7,058 nucleotides of DNA from an uncultured Eubacteriales bacterium (GTDB lineage: Bacteria; Bacillota; Clostridia; Oscillospirales; Oscillospiraceae): positions 1 through 7,058 of the forward strand of contig CABRZL010000098.1 in assembly GCA_902475435.1 (NCBI GenBank). Direction: 5' to 3'. The notes under the pieces were generated by a model. The model searched no databases and had not been told where the DNA came from. It saw nothing but the letters and a program-made list of their open reading frames with translations. Shown in pieces: positions 1-4,878 of this stretch. Made by a program: the position numbers and the translations under genes. Numbering within the stretch: the stretch's first letter is position 1; each line of letters opens with the position of its first letter.

Positions 1-250
1 AATAGCGCAGTCGTTCCGGCATCCCGGCTGTCCAATCATCCGGGAAGCCGTTGAGCCGTTCGCATTCGATGGGCGTTAGCGTACGCAGACGTTGGGTCTG
101 TGGGTCTGCGACTACATGGGTGCTGCGTGATACAGAGCCTTCGCTGGTGAGCATCGTACGGGCAGGAAGGTCGGAACGATCGGGAAAGGCCATGGAGCCT
201 TCCGAAAAGAAATAAGTAGAACCGTTCCTGCGGTGGCGGATCTCCAATAC
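1..250 (-). pseudogene. C5-cytosine DNA methyltransferase, C-terminal remnant, 5'-truncated and cut by the window edge
   Basis: Translating the minus strand gives a stretch typical of the end of C5-cytosine DNA methyltransferases. FSEGSMAFPD is followed by ARTMLTSEGS-SRSTHVV and then by motif IX, RTLTPIECERLNGFPDDW (about 93 down to 32), ending RLRY at the window edge. In this family motif X follows shortly after, so the natural C-terminus should lie just beyond base 1. The catalytic Pro-Cys motif and the SAM-binding motifs belong 200 or more residues upstream, but that space is taken by the intact HAD gene and its terminator. The frame stays open to an ATG at 316, but that ATG has no ribosome binding site and the codons from about 316 to 260 only translate the terminator hairpin. 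The fragment is therefore read as a 5'-deleted relic. The breakpoint lies somewhere between about 245 and 315 and cannot be fixed by eye. Confidence 0.75.
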
Positions 251-270
251 AGAGCAGAATAACTTAAATG

Positions 271-312
271 CAAAACAGACCAAACCTATTTGTACAGGTT
301 TGGTCTGTTTTG
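271..312. terminator. Bidirectional intrinsic terminator of the deglycase-kinase-cupin-HAD operon
   Basis: A perfect 17-bp inverted repeat joins 271-287 to 296-312 around an 8-nt loop. The outer ends of the arms are A-rich and T-rich, so on both strands the 3' arm ends in TGTTTTG, which supplies a short U-tract. It begins 8 nt after the TGA stop of the HAD phosphatase (321-323), as expected for the end of the minus-strand operon. Because it is symmetric it could also stop plus-strand transcription entering from the left. Confidence 0.85.
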
Positions 313-320
313 TCATAAAA

Positions 321-983
321 TCAGAACGGAGAAAGATTCTGAAAAGGTGAAATTTGTCGGTAAAGATGAAAATCAGAAAGGGTGAGATCTGCCGCAGAGA
401 CGTCCTGACGGATGGAGCTGCCAGTATAGCCCAGCACGGTACAGCCGGCGGCCTTTCCGGCACGGATGCCTGCGGGAGAGTCCTCGATGACCAGACAATC
501 GCCGGGGGCAAGCCCCAGAAGCTGCGCCGCCCGCAGATAAGGTTCCGGATCGGGCTTGCGCCGGGTGACCATGTCACCACAGACCACCACATCGAACTGT
601 GAGACCAGATGCAGGCGGTCGAGTGCGGTCAGGATGAGCTGTGACCGGGTGGAGGAGACTACGCCGGTGCGAATGTCCTGTGCGCGAAGCGCAGAGAGAA
701 ACTCCCGCAGACCGGGCTGCGTGTGCAGGTCGGTGCCGTTTTCGTAGTAGTTGCCGAGGCGTGCGCGTTCGGCCTGCAGCTGCTCCAGAGTGACCGGCGT
801 TTCGGCCCGCTTCAGCAGTGCCTCAAGCAGAGAGGGATCGTTGATGCCCACCAGTGCGCTCCGATCCTCTTCGGTCAGCCGGACCCCGAAATGCGCAAGA
901 GCAGAGGCAAGATAGTCGGCGTTCCGTTCCTCGGTATCGGCGATCACGCCGTCAAAGTCAAAGAGGACGCATCGGATCGGCAT
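321..983 (-). CDS. HAD-superfamily phosphatase, beta-phosphoglucomutase/sugar-phosphatase type
   Basis: This is a 220-residue cytoplasmic HAD hydrolase. Motif I is DFDGV at residues 9-13, with nucleophile D9 and acid/base D11. A small helical cap domain spans about residues 15-80. Motif II is VSST (109-112), motif III lysine is K143 within RRKPDP, and motif IV is IEDSPAG (166-172, E167 and D168 binding Mg2+). This layout fits beta-phosphoglucomutase-like enzymes and sugar-phosphate phosphatases acting on phosphorylated sugars. The start at 983 is chosen because AAAGGAG (996-990) lies 6 nt upstream; an upstream ATG at 1022 would add 13 residues that overlap the end of the cupin gene. The gene follows the cupin by 13 bp and is the last in the operon. 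Its substrate cannot be read from the sequence. A role in clearing phosphorylated sugar or 6-phosphoglycated intermediates is inferred from context only. Confidence 0.85.
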   Translation of the reverse strand: MPIRCVLFDFDGVIADTEERNADYLASALAHFGVRLTEEDRSALVGINDPSLLEALLKRAETPVTLEQLQAERARLGNYYENGTDLHTQPGLREFLSALRAQDIRTGVVSSTRSQLILTALDRLHLVSQFDVVVCGDMVTRRKPDPEPYLRAAQLLGLAPGDCLVIEDSPAGIRAGKAAGCTVLGYTGSSIRQDVSAADLTLSDFHLYRQISPFQNLSPF

Positions 984-989
984 AAAAAG

Positions 990-996
990 CTCCTTT
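990..996 (-). promoter_or_regulatory. Ribosome binding site that fixes the HAD start
   Basis: AAAGGAG on the minus strand sits 6 nt before the ATG at 983. It overlaps no other start and makes the upstream ATG at 1022 unlikely. It lies in the 13-bp gap after the cupin stop codon. Confidence 0.8.
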
Positions 997-1413
997 TCAC
1001 TCTGCGAGGATCTTGCGTGCACGCTCCTGAATGTCGGCGATCTGAGCAGCGGTCAGGTCGGCAAAGTCGCTGTTTTCCATAGAGCAGTTGGAGTCCTGCA
1101 CATAGATCACCTTGGTGTCTTTCTGCGTGATGGAGTAGAACCAGCACTCGGCGGGAACATTGTATACCTTGCCCTGCTGCATGGGGGTCAGCTCGATATT
1201 CTTGAAGCTGCCGCCCTCGCGCTCGGCGGTGATGAGGATCGCCTTACCGGCGGCAAGGATGAACTGCTCATCGGTGGAGTGATGGACCTCCAGATGAGCG
1301 ATGCCGGCAATGTCGTTGTCGGGCTTCCAGTTCTTGATGCAAACCAGCCATTTGGGGTTCTTATAAACGCAGAGGATGCCTTCTGCGTTGTTTTCATACT
1401 GATCGGGTCTCAT
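997..1413 (-). CDS. Small single-domain cupin protein, accessory gene of the glycated-amino-acid operon
   Basis: The 138-residue product has a cupin-like core. The first motif is H40-LEV-H44-H45-STDE49-Q-F, followed by the AGKAILI strand, which matches the metal-binding H-x(3-4)-H-x(3-4)-E pattern of cupin motif 1. The second motif, where a G-x-P-x-G-x-x-H pattern is usual, reads NVPAECWFY (85-93). The usual histidine is replaced by an aromatic residue, so any metal would be held by motif 1 only, or the protein may bind ligand without metal. The C-terminal tail (about 115-138) is charged and probably helical. No signal peptide is visible, so it should be cytoplasmic. AGGAGG lies 7 nt before the ATG, and the gene follows the kinase by 21 bp. 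Sugar isomerase, mutarotase or ligand-sensing roles are possible; none is shown. I do not recognise a named family. Confidence 0.8.
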   Translation of the reverse strand: MRPDQYENNAEGILCVYKNPKWLVCIKNWKPDNDIAGIAHLEVHHSTDEQFILAAGKAILITAEREGGSFKNIELTPMQQGKVYNVPAECWFYSITQKDTKVIYVQDSNCSMENSDFADLTAAQIADIQERARKILAE

Positions 1414-1434
1414 GAAAATGCCTCCTGTTTTATT

Positions 1435-2322
1435 TTACAGTTCGGTGCGTCCCACGATGGGAGTCCCGTAGCCGAATGCGCCTTCCTTGGCGCACATTTT
1501 TGCAGCAAATGCTGCGCCGATCTGCATGGCTTCCTGCAGATGCGCGGCGTTTTCTTCTTCGGTGCCTTCCAGCAGAGCGCCGCTCTTGGAAGACTTCAGC
1601 AGCGAGCAGAGGAAAGCGGCAAAGTAGGAGTCGCCTGCGCCCATGGTATCAATGACGTCATCTGCGTGTACGGCGGAGGCGTAGTAGGTCTTGCCGTTGT
1701 ACAGCACATAGGAGCCGTCCTCACCGATGGTGCCCAGCACGATGGAAACGCCGTGGTCGGCGGCCTTCTGCATTTCGCGGGCGCGGTCCTCGGCGCTCAG
1801 GTGTGCGCAGGACAGGATGGCCACGGTGACATAGGGGCAGACCTTTTCCAGATAGGCGTCGGTCCATCGGGTGGAAAAATCATAGGCGATGGGCACGCCG
1901 GCAGTGTGCAGGAAGGGAAGGTCCTCTTCGATATAGCTGTTGAGGTTGGTGTAGATCAGGTTGAAGCCTTTGATGTACTCCAGATCTTCCTGCGTGAAGT
2001 CGAAGCTGTGCTCTTTGGCGACGCCGCCCTTGTTGGAGCCAAGAAAGACGCGGTCGTTGCCCTTGAGCGTGACCATGGCAAAGCCGTTTTCGCCCTCAAA
2101 ATGGCGGCAGTGGCTGATGTCGATGCCCAGCTCGTGCAGGATCTTCTGGTTGTAGGCGGCGACCTCATCGCTGCCAAACTTGCCCAGATAAGCGGAAGGC
2201 ACACCGTTTGCTGCGGCATAGGCGCAGGTGTTGACGCACTGGCCGCCGGGGTACATCTTCCCACGGGAGAGGTATTTGTCGCACACATTATCGCCGATGG
2301 CGATGATCTTAACTGCGCTCAT
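1435..2322 (-). CDS. frlD: FrlD-like PfkB-family sugar kinase (glycated amino acid 6-kinase)
   Basis: This 295-residue ribokinase/PfkB-family kinase should transfer phosphate from ATP to the C6 hydroxyl of a glycated amino acid, making the substrate for the neighbouring deglycase. Visible marks are the N-terminal IAIGDNVCD (7-15), as in FrlD; the substrate-side PGGQCVN (25-31), replacing the GG motif of PfkB kinases; NDRVF (89-93); and the C-terminal signature DTMGAGDSYFAAFLC (225-239), where D231 is the catalytic base and GAG forms the anion hole. The protein is somewhat longer than E. coli FrlD (about 260 residues). The extra length includes an insertion around 241-262 and a C-terminal tail. 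The ATG has AAAGGA about 8 nt upstream, and the gene lies 24 bp after the deglycase. FrlD-type assignment is firm at family level; whether the amino acid part is lysine, aspartate or another is open. Confidence 0.85.
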   Translation of the reverse strand: MSAVKIIAIGDNVCDKYLSRGKMYPGGQCVNTCAYAAANGVPSAYLGKFGSDEVAAYNQKILHELGIDISHCRHFEGENGFAMVTLKGNDRVFLGSNKGGVAKEHSFDFTQEDLEYIKGFNLIYTNLNSYIEEDLPFLHTAGVPIAYDFSTRWTDAYLEKVCPYVTVAILSCAHLSAEDRAREMQKAADHGVSIVLGTIGEDGSYVLYNGKTYYASAVHADDVIDTMGAGDSYFAAFLCSLLKSSKSGALLEGTEEENAAHLQEAMQIGAAFAAKMCAKEGAFGYGTPIVGRTEL

Positions 2323-2346
2323 CGTATCAGATCCTTTCCGTCTATA

Positions 2347-3357
2347 TCAGTATGCGACCTTCCACATATAGCGGCGGGTGGTCAGCGGATGCTGGCGGGT
2401 CTCAGCGAGGGCGTGATTGTAGATGGGATAGACATTGTTGAACAGAGAGTGGTTGAAGTAGTCCACGACAGCGGGATCGATGACCGACAGGCCCAACTCC
2501 TTGGCGTCCAGCACCTCGATGCGCTTTGCATAGGTGTGCAGGAACTTGAGGCAGCGCTCGTCCAGCTCACGGGTAGAACCCTCGGACACCTGAATGACGA
2601 AGGGGGTGTTGGCGTCGGTGACTTCGAAGGGGCCATGGAAGAACTCACCGGTGTGGATGGTGCCAGAGTGGATCCACTGCATCTCCATGAAGATGCAGAT
2701 GCTCTCCATGTAAGCGGCACCGTAGCCTGCGCCGCTGCCCATGGTGTAGATGACGGAGTCGTTCTTGTACTCCTCGGCAAAGTCCAGAGCGCGCTGGGCC
2801 ACATGAGCGCGGGCCTTGCGGATCACGGTGGTGATCATGCCGGCACCCTGCTGGAACTTATCGTAGTTGCTGTAGCCCTCGGTCTGATTCAGCAGCTCCA
2901 CGGCGACCTGCAGGGCGCACATGGTCTTTTCACCGGCGTAGTCGATGTCACCGGCGAGGTGATCCGGGCTGGCGTCGAAGGAGTAATGGATGATGTAATC
3001 GCCGAACTCGATGATCTCAGACTCTTCCAGCCAAGTCAGGATGATAACAGCAGCGCCCATCTCCTTGCCCAGCTTTGCAGCGGCAATGGTCTCGGGAGTG
3101 TTGCCCTTGTGGCAGGCAAGGCAGATGATGGAGTTCTTGCCGAAATCGCGGGGCGTGCTGTGGACGAACTCGTTGCTGCTCACCCAGCCGGACTTCAGCG
3201 TCAGGCTCTCACGCTCCATAAAGGTCTTTGCAGGGTACAGAGCACCCAGAGAGCCGCCGCAGCCCACGAAATAGATGTTCTTGATGCCGCCCTTGTCCTT
3301 CTTGTTCTCCAGAATTTCAGCGACGATGGCCTTGATGTCAGTGTACTTGTAATGCAT
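2347..3357 (-). CDS. frlB: FrlB/FraB-like SIS-domain deglycase (6-phospho-glycated amino acid to glucose 6-phosphate plus amino acid)
   Basis: The 336-residue protein has two SIS domains. The first (about 25-155) carries VGCGGSLGA (31-39) and the phosphate-binding loop CHKGNTPET (82-90). The second (about 195-320) carries YTMGSGAGYGAAY (204-216) and HTGEFFHGPFE (235-245). FrlB and FraB proteins share this last motif and use a glutamate and a histidine 16 residues apart for acid/base catalysis. Here E225 (in FMEMQW) and H241 have exactly that spacing. The C-terminal RRYMWKVAY resembles the RRYYGGLVEY end of E. coli FrlB, and the length is close to its 340 residues. The start at 3357 is chosen because AGGAGGG lies 7 nt upstream; an in-frame ATG at 3375 would translate that site. 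This is the first gene of the minus-strand operon. Glucosamine-6-phosphate deaminase-like SIS proteins are the main alternative, but the FrlD and FrlC partners argue against it. Confidence 0.82.
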   Translation of the reverse strand: MHYKYTDIKAIVAEILENKKDKGGIKNIYFVGCGGSLGALYPAKTFMERESLTLKSGWVSSNEFVHSTPRDFGKNSIICLACHKGNTPETIAAAKLGKEMGAAVIILTWLEESEIIEFGDYIIHYSFDASPDHLAGDIDYAGEKTMCALQVAVELLNQTEGYSNYDKFQQGAGMITTVIRKARAHVAQRALDFAEEYKNDSVIYTMGSGAGYGAAYMESICIFMEMQWIHSGTIHTGEFFHGPFEVTDANTPFVIQVSEGSTRELDERCLKFLHTYAKRIEVLDAKELGLSVIDPAVVDYFNHSLFNNVYPIYNHALAETRQHPLTTRRYMWKVAY

Positions 3358-3364
3358 TGTATTA

Positions 3365-3371
3365 CCCTCCT
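3365..3371 (-). promoter_or_regulatory. Ribosome binding site that fixes the deglycase start
   Basis: AGGAGGG on the minus strand lies 7 nt before the ATG at 3357. The alternative ATG at 3375 would put this site inside the coding sequence and has no comparable site of its own. Confidence 0.88.
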
Positions 3372-3396
3372 GCATTTCATATTAAACTGTCTCGAT

Positions 3397-3420
3397 TTCT
3401 TCCGGTGGTTTCCGGAAGAA
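3397..3420 (-). promoter_or_regulatory. Leader hairpin in the deglycase mRNA
   Basis: A perfect 9-bp inverted repeat pairs 3397-3405 with 3412-3420 around a 6-nt loop. It lies just after the predicted transcription start (about 3428) and roughly 25 nt before the ribosome binding site. No run of T follows on the minus strand, so it is not a terminator. It could protect the 5' end or be part of a leader control element. Confidence 0.55.
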
Positions 3421-3434
3421 CTTTCCTTGCCATG

Positions 3435-3463
3435 ATGATAATACAAAGCAATACAAATGTCAA
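3435..3463 (-). promoter_or_regulatory. Promoter of the deglycase-kinase-cupin-HAD operon
   Basis: On the minus strand a perfect -35 box TTGACA (3463-3458) is followed by a 17-bp spacer and a -10 box TATCAT (3440-3435, five of six consensus). The predicted start is near 3428, leaving a leader of about 70 nt. AT-rich sequence lies upstream of the -35 box (3464-3495) and may act as an UP element. The spacer is almost entirely filled by two copies of the AATACAAA motif, so a protein bound there would block RNA polymerase. Confidence 0.8.
3438..3458. promoter_or_regulatory. Tandem operator motif inside the deglycase promoter spacer
   Basis: Two direct copies of AATACAAA (plus-strand sense) occupy 3440-3447 and 3450-3457, exactly 10 bp apart, or about one helical turn. 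They lie between the -35 and -10 boxes. The 13-mer ATAATACAAAGCA at 3438-3450 recurs unchanged at 4688-4700 beside the carrier promoter. The likely binder is the adjacent GntR-type regulator; this is inferred from position and repetition. Confidence 0.65.
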
Positions 3464-3599
3464 TACCGAAAATAAGACAAAAAAATTGTGCATTTTTGAC
3501 AAGGAACGAAACGAAATATGGCGGACTCCCTATATAAATAAGGGGGTGCTGGAAAACGGCCCTGCACAGACGCAAGGGAGAAAAAATTTGTTTTTCCTC
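3464..3599. other. AT-rich spacer between the divergent promoters
   Basis: This is the middle of the 365-nt gap between the deglycase and regulator starts (3358-3722). It holds A/T tracts and no convincing gene. A TTGACA at 3496-3501 on the plus strand has no -10 box at normal distance. Position 3577-3597 contains an imperfect A-tract/T-tract inverted repeat that may only reflect composition. Confidence 0.5.
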
Positions 3600-3628
3600 T
3601 TTACGTACGGATAAAACTTATATATAAT
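3600..3628 (+). promoter_or_regulatory. Promoter of the GntR-type regulator gene
   Basis: A perfect -10 box TATAAT (3623-3628) lies 17 bp after TTTACG (3600-3605, four of six matches to TTGACA). The predicted start is near 3635, giving a leader of about 88 nt. The -10 box sits within a hyphenated palindrome of 7-bp arms (AAACTTA at 3614-3620 and TAAGTTT at 3628-3634). Confidence 0.6.
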
Positions 3629-3630
3629 AA

Positions 3631-3640
3631 GTTTGTATTG
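3631..3640. promoter_or_regulatory. Inverted copy of the operator motif at the regulator transcription start
   Basis: TTTGTATT at 3632-3639 is the reverse complement of AATACAAA and overlaps the predicted start point of the regulator transcript. This position suggests negative autoregulation by the encoded protein. Confidence 0.55.
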
Positions 3641-3708
3641 TAACATATTTGCGGGGCACGCAAAAAAGTAAATTGAAAATAAACCGTATTTCGTGATAAA
3701 AATAAGAA

Positions 3709-3714
3709 CGGGAG
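3709..3714 (+). promoter_or_regulatory. Ribosome binding site that fixes the regulator start
   Basis: CGGGAG lies 8 nt before the ATG at 3723. The longer frame opening at a GTG (3693) would place this site inside the gene and adds ten residues that are not part of the usual GntR N-terminus. Confidence 0.7.
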
Positions 3715-3722
3715 AATATGCC

Positions 3723-4436
3723 ATGAGTTTGGATAATACAATTTCAACGCCGCTGTTTCAACAGCTCGCTGCAACACTGCGTGCGGCTATTGATGCGGGC
3801 GAGTATCCCCCGGGCAGCCGCCTGCCAACGGAAAATGAACTCTGCGAGCGCTATTCGGTCAGCCGCGTCACGGTGCGTAAAGCACTGGATGAGCTGTCTC
3901 AGGGAGAATTTCTGGTGCGCAAGCCCGGCAAGGGCACGTTTGTTGCGGAAAAGAAGATCCAGCGAAAGCTGGATGGCGTGCTGAGCTACACCAATATGTG
4001 TCATATGATGGGATACCAGCCCGGCGCAAAGACGATCAAGATCACACTGGAACAGCCCACGGAGGAAGAACGGGGACAGCTTGGGCTGAAAAAGGACGAA
4101 CAGATGTTGGTTGTGGAGCGTCTGCGCCTTGCGGACGGCAGACCGATGCTGTTAGAGACCAGCAAATTTCCCGAGAGCTTTTTCTTTCTGTTCAATGCAG
4201 ATCTGACCAATACCTCTCTGTATGAGACGATCCGAAAGGAAACGGGCATCGTATTCACCCGCTCAGATAAGGTCCTTGAGATCGTGTTTGCGAACCATCA
4301 GGAGGCAAAATATCTGGATGTGGTAAAGGGCTACCCGCTGCTGTCCATCAAGAGCGTGGTGCACGATACGAGCGGAGAAAACTGCTATCTGAGCCGTCAG
4401 CTCTGCATTGCGGATAAGTTTAAGCTCATGGTCTGA
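3723..4436 (+). CDS. GntR/HutC-family transcriptional regulator (FrlR-like in position)
   Basis: The 237-residue protein has the normal size and order of HutC-subfamily regulators. An N-terminal winged helix-turn-helix (about 8-76) carries PLFQQL, the YPPGSRLPTENELCERYSVSRVTVRKALDEL block (28-58), and the wing GEFLVRKPGKGTFV (61-74). It is followed by a UTRA effector-binding domain (about 90-232) that in this family binds small metabolites such as sugar phosphates or amino acid derivatives. It should act as a cytoplasmic dimer that represses until the inducer appears. The gene lies between the two catabolic units, divergent from the deglycase operon and upstream of the carrier, with its own promoter and terminator. 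The repeated AATACAAA motif at all three promoters is its likely target. The inducer may be the phosphorylated or free glycated amino acid, but nothing in the sequence decides this. Confidence 0.9.
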   Translation: MSLDNTISTPLFQQLAATLRAAIDAGEYPPGSRLPTENELCERYSVSRVTVRKALDELSQGEFLVRKPGKGTFVAEKKIQRKLDGVLSYTNMCHMMGYQPGAKTIKITLEQPTEEERGQLGLKKDEQMLVVERLRLADGRPMLLETSKFPESFFFLFNADLTNTSLYETIRKETGIVFTRSDKVLEIVFANHQEAKYLDVVKGYPLLSIKSVVHDTSGENCYLSRQLCIADKFKLMV

Positions 4437-4483
4437 GCCGTCAAAGATGGATGCAACAAAAAAGCGTACCTGTGCATAAAAAT

Positions 4484-4530
4484 AAAAAGAGAGTGTCCCT
4501 GAAGCAGAATTTCAGGGCCGCTCTCTTTTT
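4484..4530 (+). terminator. Intrinsic terminator after the regulator gene
   Basis: A roughly 20-bp stem pairs 4484-4503 with 4511-4530 around the 7-nt loop GCAGAAT. It has one mismatch (4496/4518) and one G-U type pair (4494/4520). The upstream arm begins with A5 and the downstream arm ends CTCTCTTTTT, the T-tract of a standard Rho-independent terminator. It starts 47 nt after the regulator stop and isolates that gene from the carrier. The mirror A-tract means it may also work on the minus strand. Confidence 0.88.
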
Positions 4531-4535
4531 GTATT
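4528..4535. promoter_or_regulatory. Possible extra copy of the operator motif in the terminator tail
   Basis: TTTGTATT here is again the reverse complement of AATACAAA. It overlaps the terminator T-tract and lies about 118 bp upstream of the carrier -35 box. It may be a distant auxiliary site, but coincidence with the T-tract is quite possible. Confidence 0.2.
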
Positions 4536-4652
4536 ATAGAAGTAAGAGACAAAACGGGAGCGAATGAGGGCAGAAGGATACAATAATTTGGCAGTGATTC
4601 ACAAAACAAGGGCACGTTGATAGGATGTTTTGACGAAAATGCCGGAATGCTG

Positions 4653-4681
4653 TTGACAAGGAGATGCTTGCATTATATTAT
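4653..4681 (+). promoter_or_regulatory. Promoter of the carrier-epimerase unit
   Basis: A perfect TTGACA (4653-4658) is followed by a 17-bp spacer and TATTAT (4676-4681, five of six consensus). The predicted start is near 4688, directly at the first copy of the operator motif. The 120 nt between the preceding terminator and this promoter contain no gene. Confidence 0.82.
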
Positions 4682-4687
4682 TGCATC

Positions 4688-4725
4688 ATAATACAAAGCA
4701 TAACATTTCGATGCCTAATACAAAG
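4688..4725. promoter_or_regulatory. Two operator motifs at the start of the carrier transcript
   Basis: Two direct copies of TAATACAAAG lie at 4689-4698 and 4716-4725, 27 bp apart. The first extends to the 13-mer ATAATACAAAGCA (4688-4700), identical to the one in the deglycase promoter. A protein bound here would cover the transcription start, a normal repressor position. Confidence 0.65.
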
Positions 4726-4863
4726 ACAAATCGGGATGGATTGCTTGTAACAGAGAATGTGCGCATCTTTCTGATGAAAACTGACGGAAACGGGCCCGGG
4801 GCGGCAGGCAAAGAAAGCGTCATGAACTTGCTGGGTATGCGGTCGCTGGGAAAAATCAAAGAA
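4726..4863 (+). other. Long 5' leader of the carrier mRNA
   Basis: The predicted transcript carries about 190 nt before the carrier ATG at 4879. The frame of the carrier is open through the whole leader back to 4681, with in-frame ATGs at 4711, 4774, 4822 and 4837, but none has a good ribosome binding site and the encoded residues are hydrophilic and unlike a DcuB N-terminus. No known riboswitch is recognised. Confidence 0.45.
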
Positions 4864-4870
4864 AAAGGAG
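4864..4870 (+). promoter_or_regulatory. Ribosome binding site that fixes the carrier start
   Basis: AAAGGAG lies 8 nt before the ATG at 4879. It selects the start that gives the usual DcuB-type N-terminus and rules out the open frame extending 66 codons upstream. Confidence 0.88.
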
Positions 4871-4878
4871 AAAAAATC

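Noticed and set aside
1279..3435. A 718-codon open frame on the plus strand antisense to cupin, kinase and deglycase
   Set aside because: It is antisense to three recognisable genes with motifs and ribosome binding sites, shows no family signature, and arises from the codon use of the real genes.
3496..3540. A TTGACA at 3496 with a later TATATAAA as an alternative regulator promoter
   Set aside because: The spacing between the boxes is about 30 bp, far from the normal 16-18 bp, and a better pair exists at 3600-3628.
3577..3597. A-tract/T-tract inverted repeat as a terminator
   Set aside because: The arms are nearly all A and T with mismatches, there is no GC stem, and no gene ends upstream of it.
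3358..3722. A catabolite-repression (cre) box in the divergent promoter region
   Set aside because: I looked for the TGNAANCGNTNNCA pattern and saw no convincing match here or in 4531-4878.
4681..4878. An N-terminal extension of the carrier starting at TTG 4681 or ATG 4711
   Set aside because: TTG 4681 overlaps the predicted -10 box and lies before the transcription start. The family N-terminus and a strong ribosome binding site both point to 4879.
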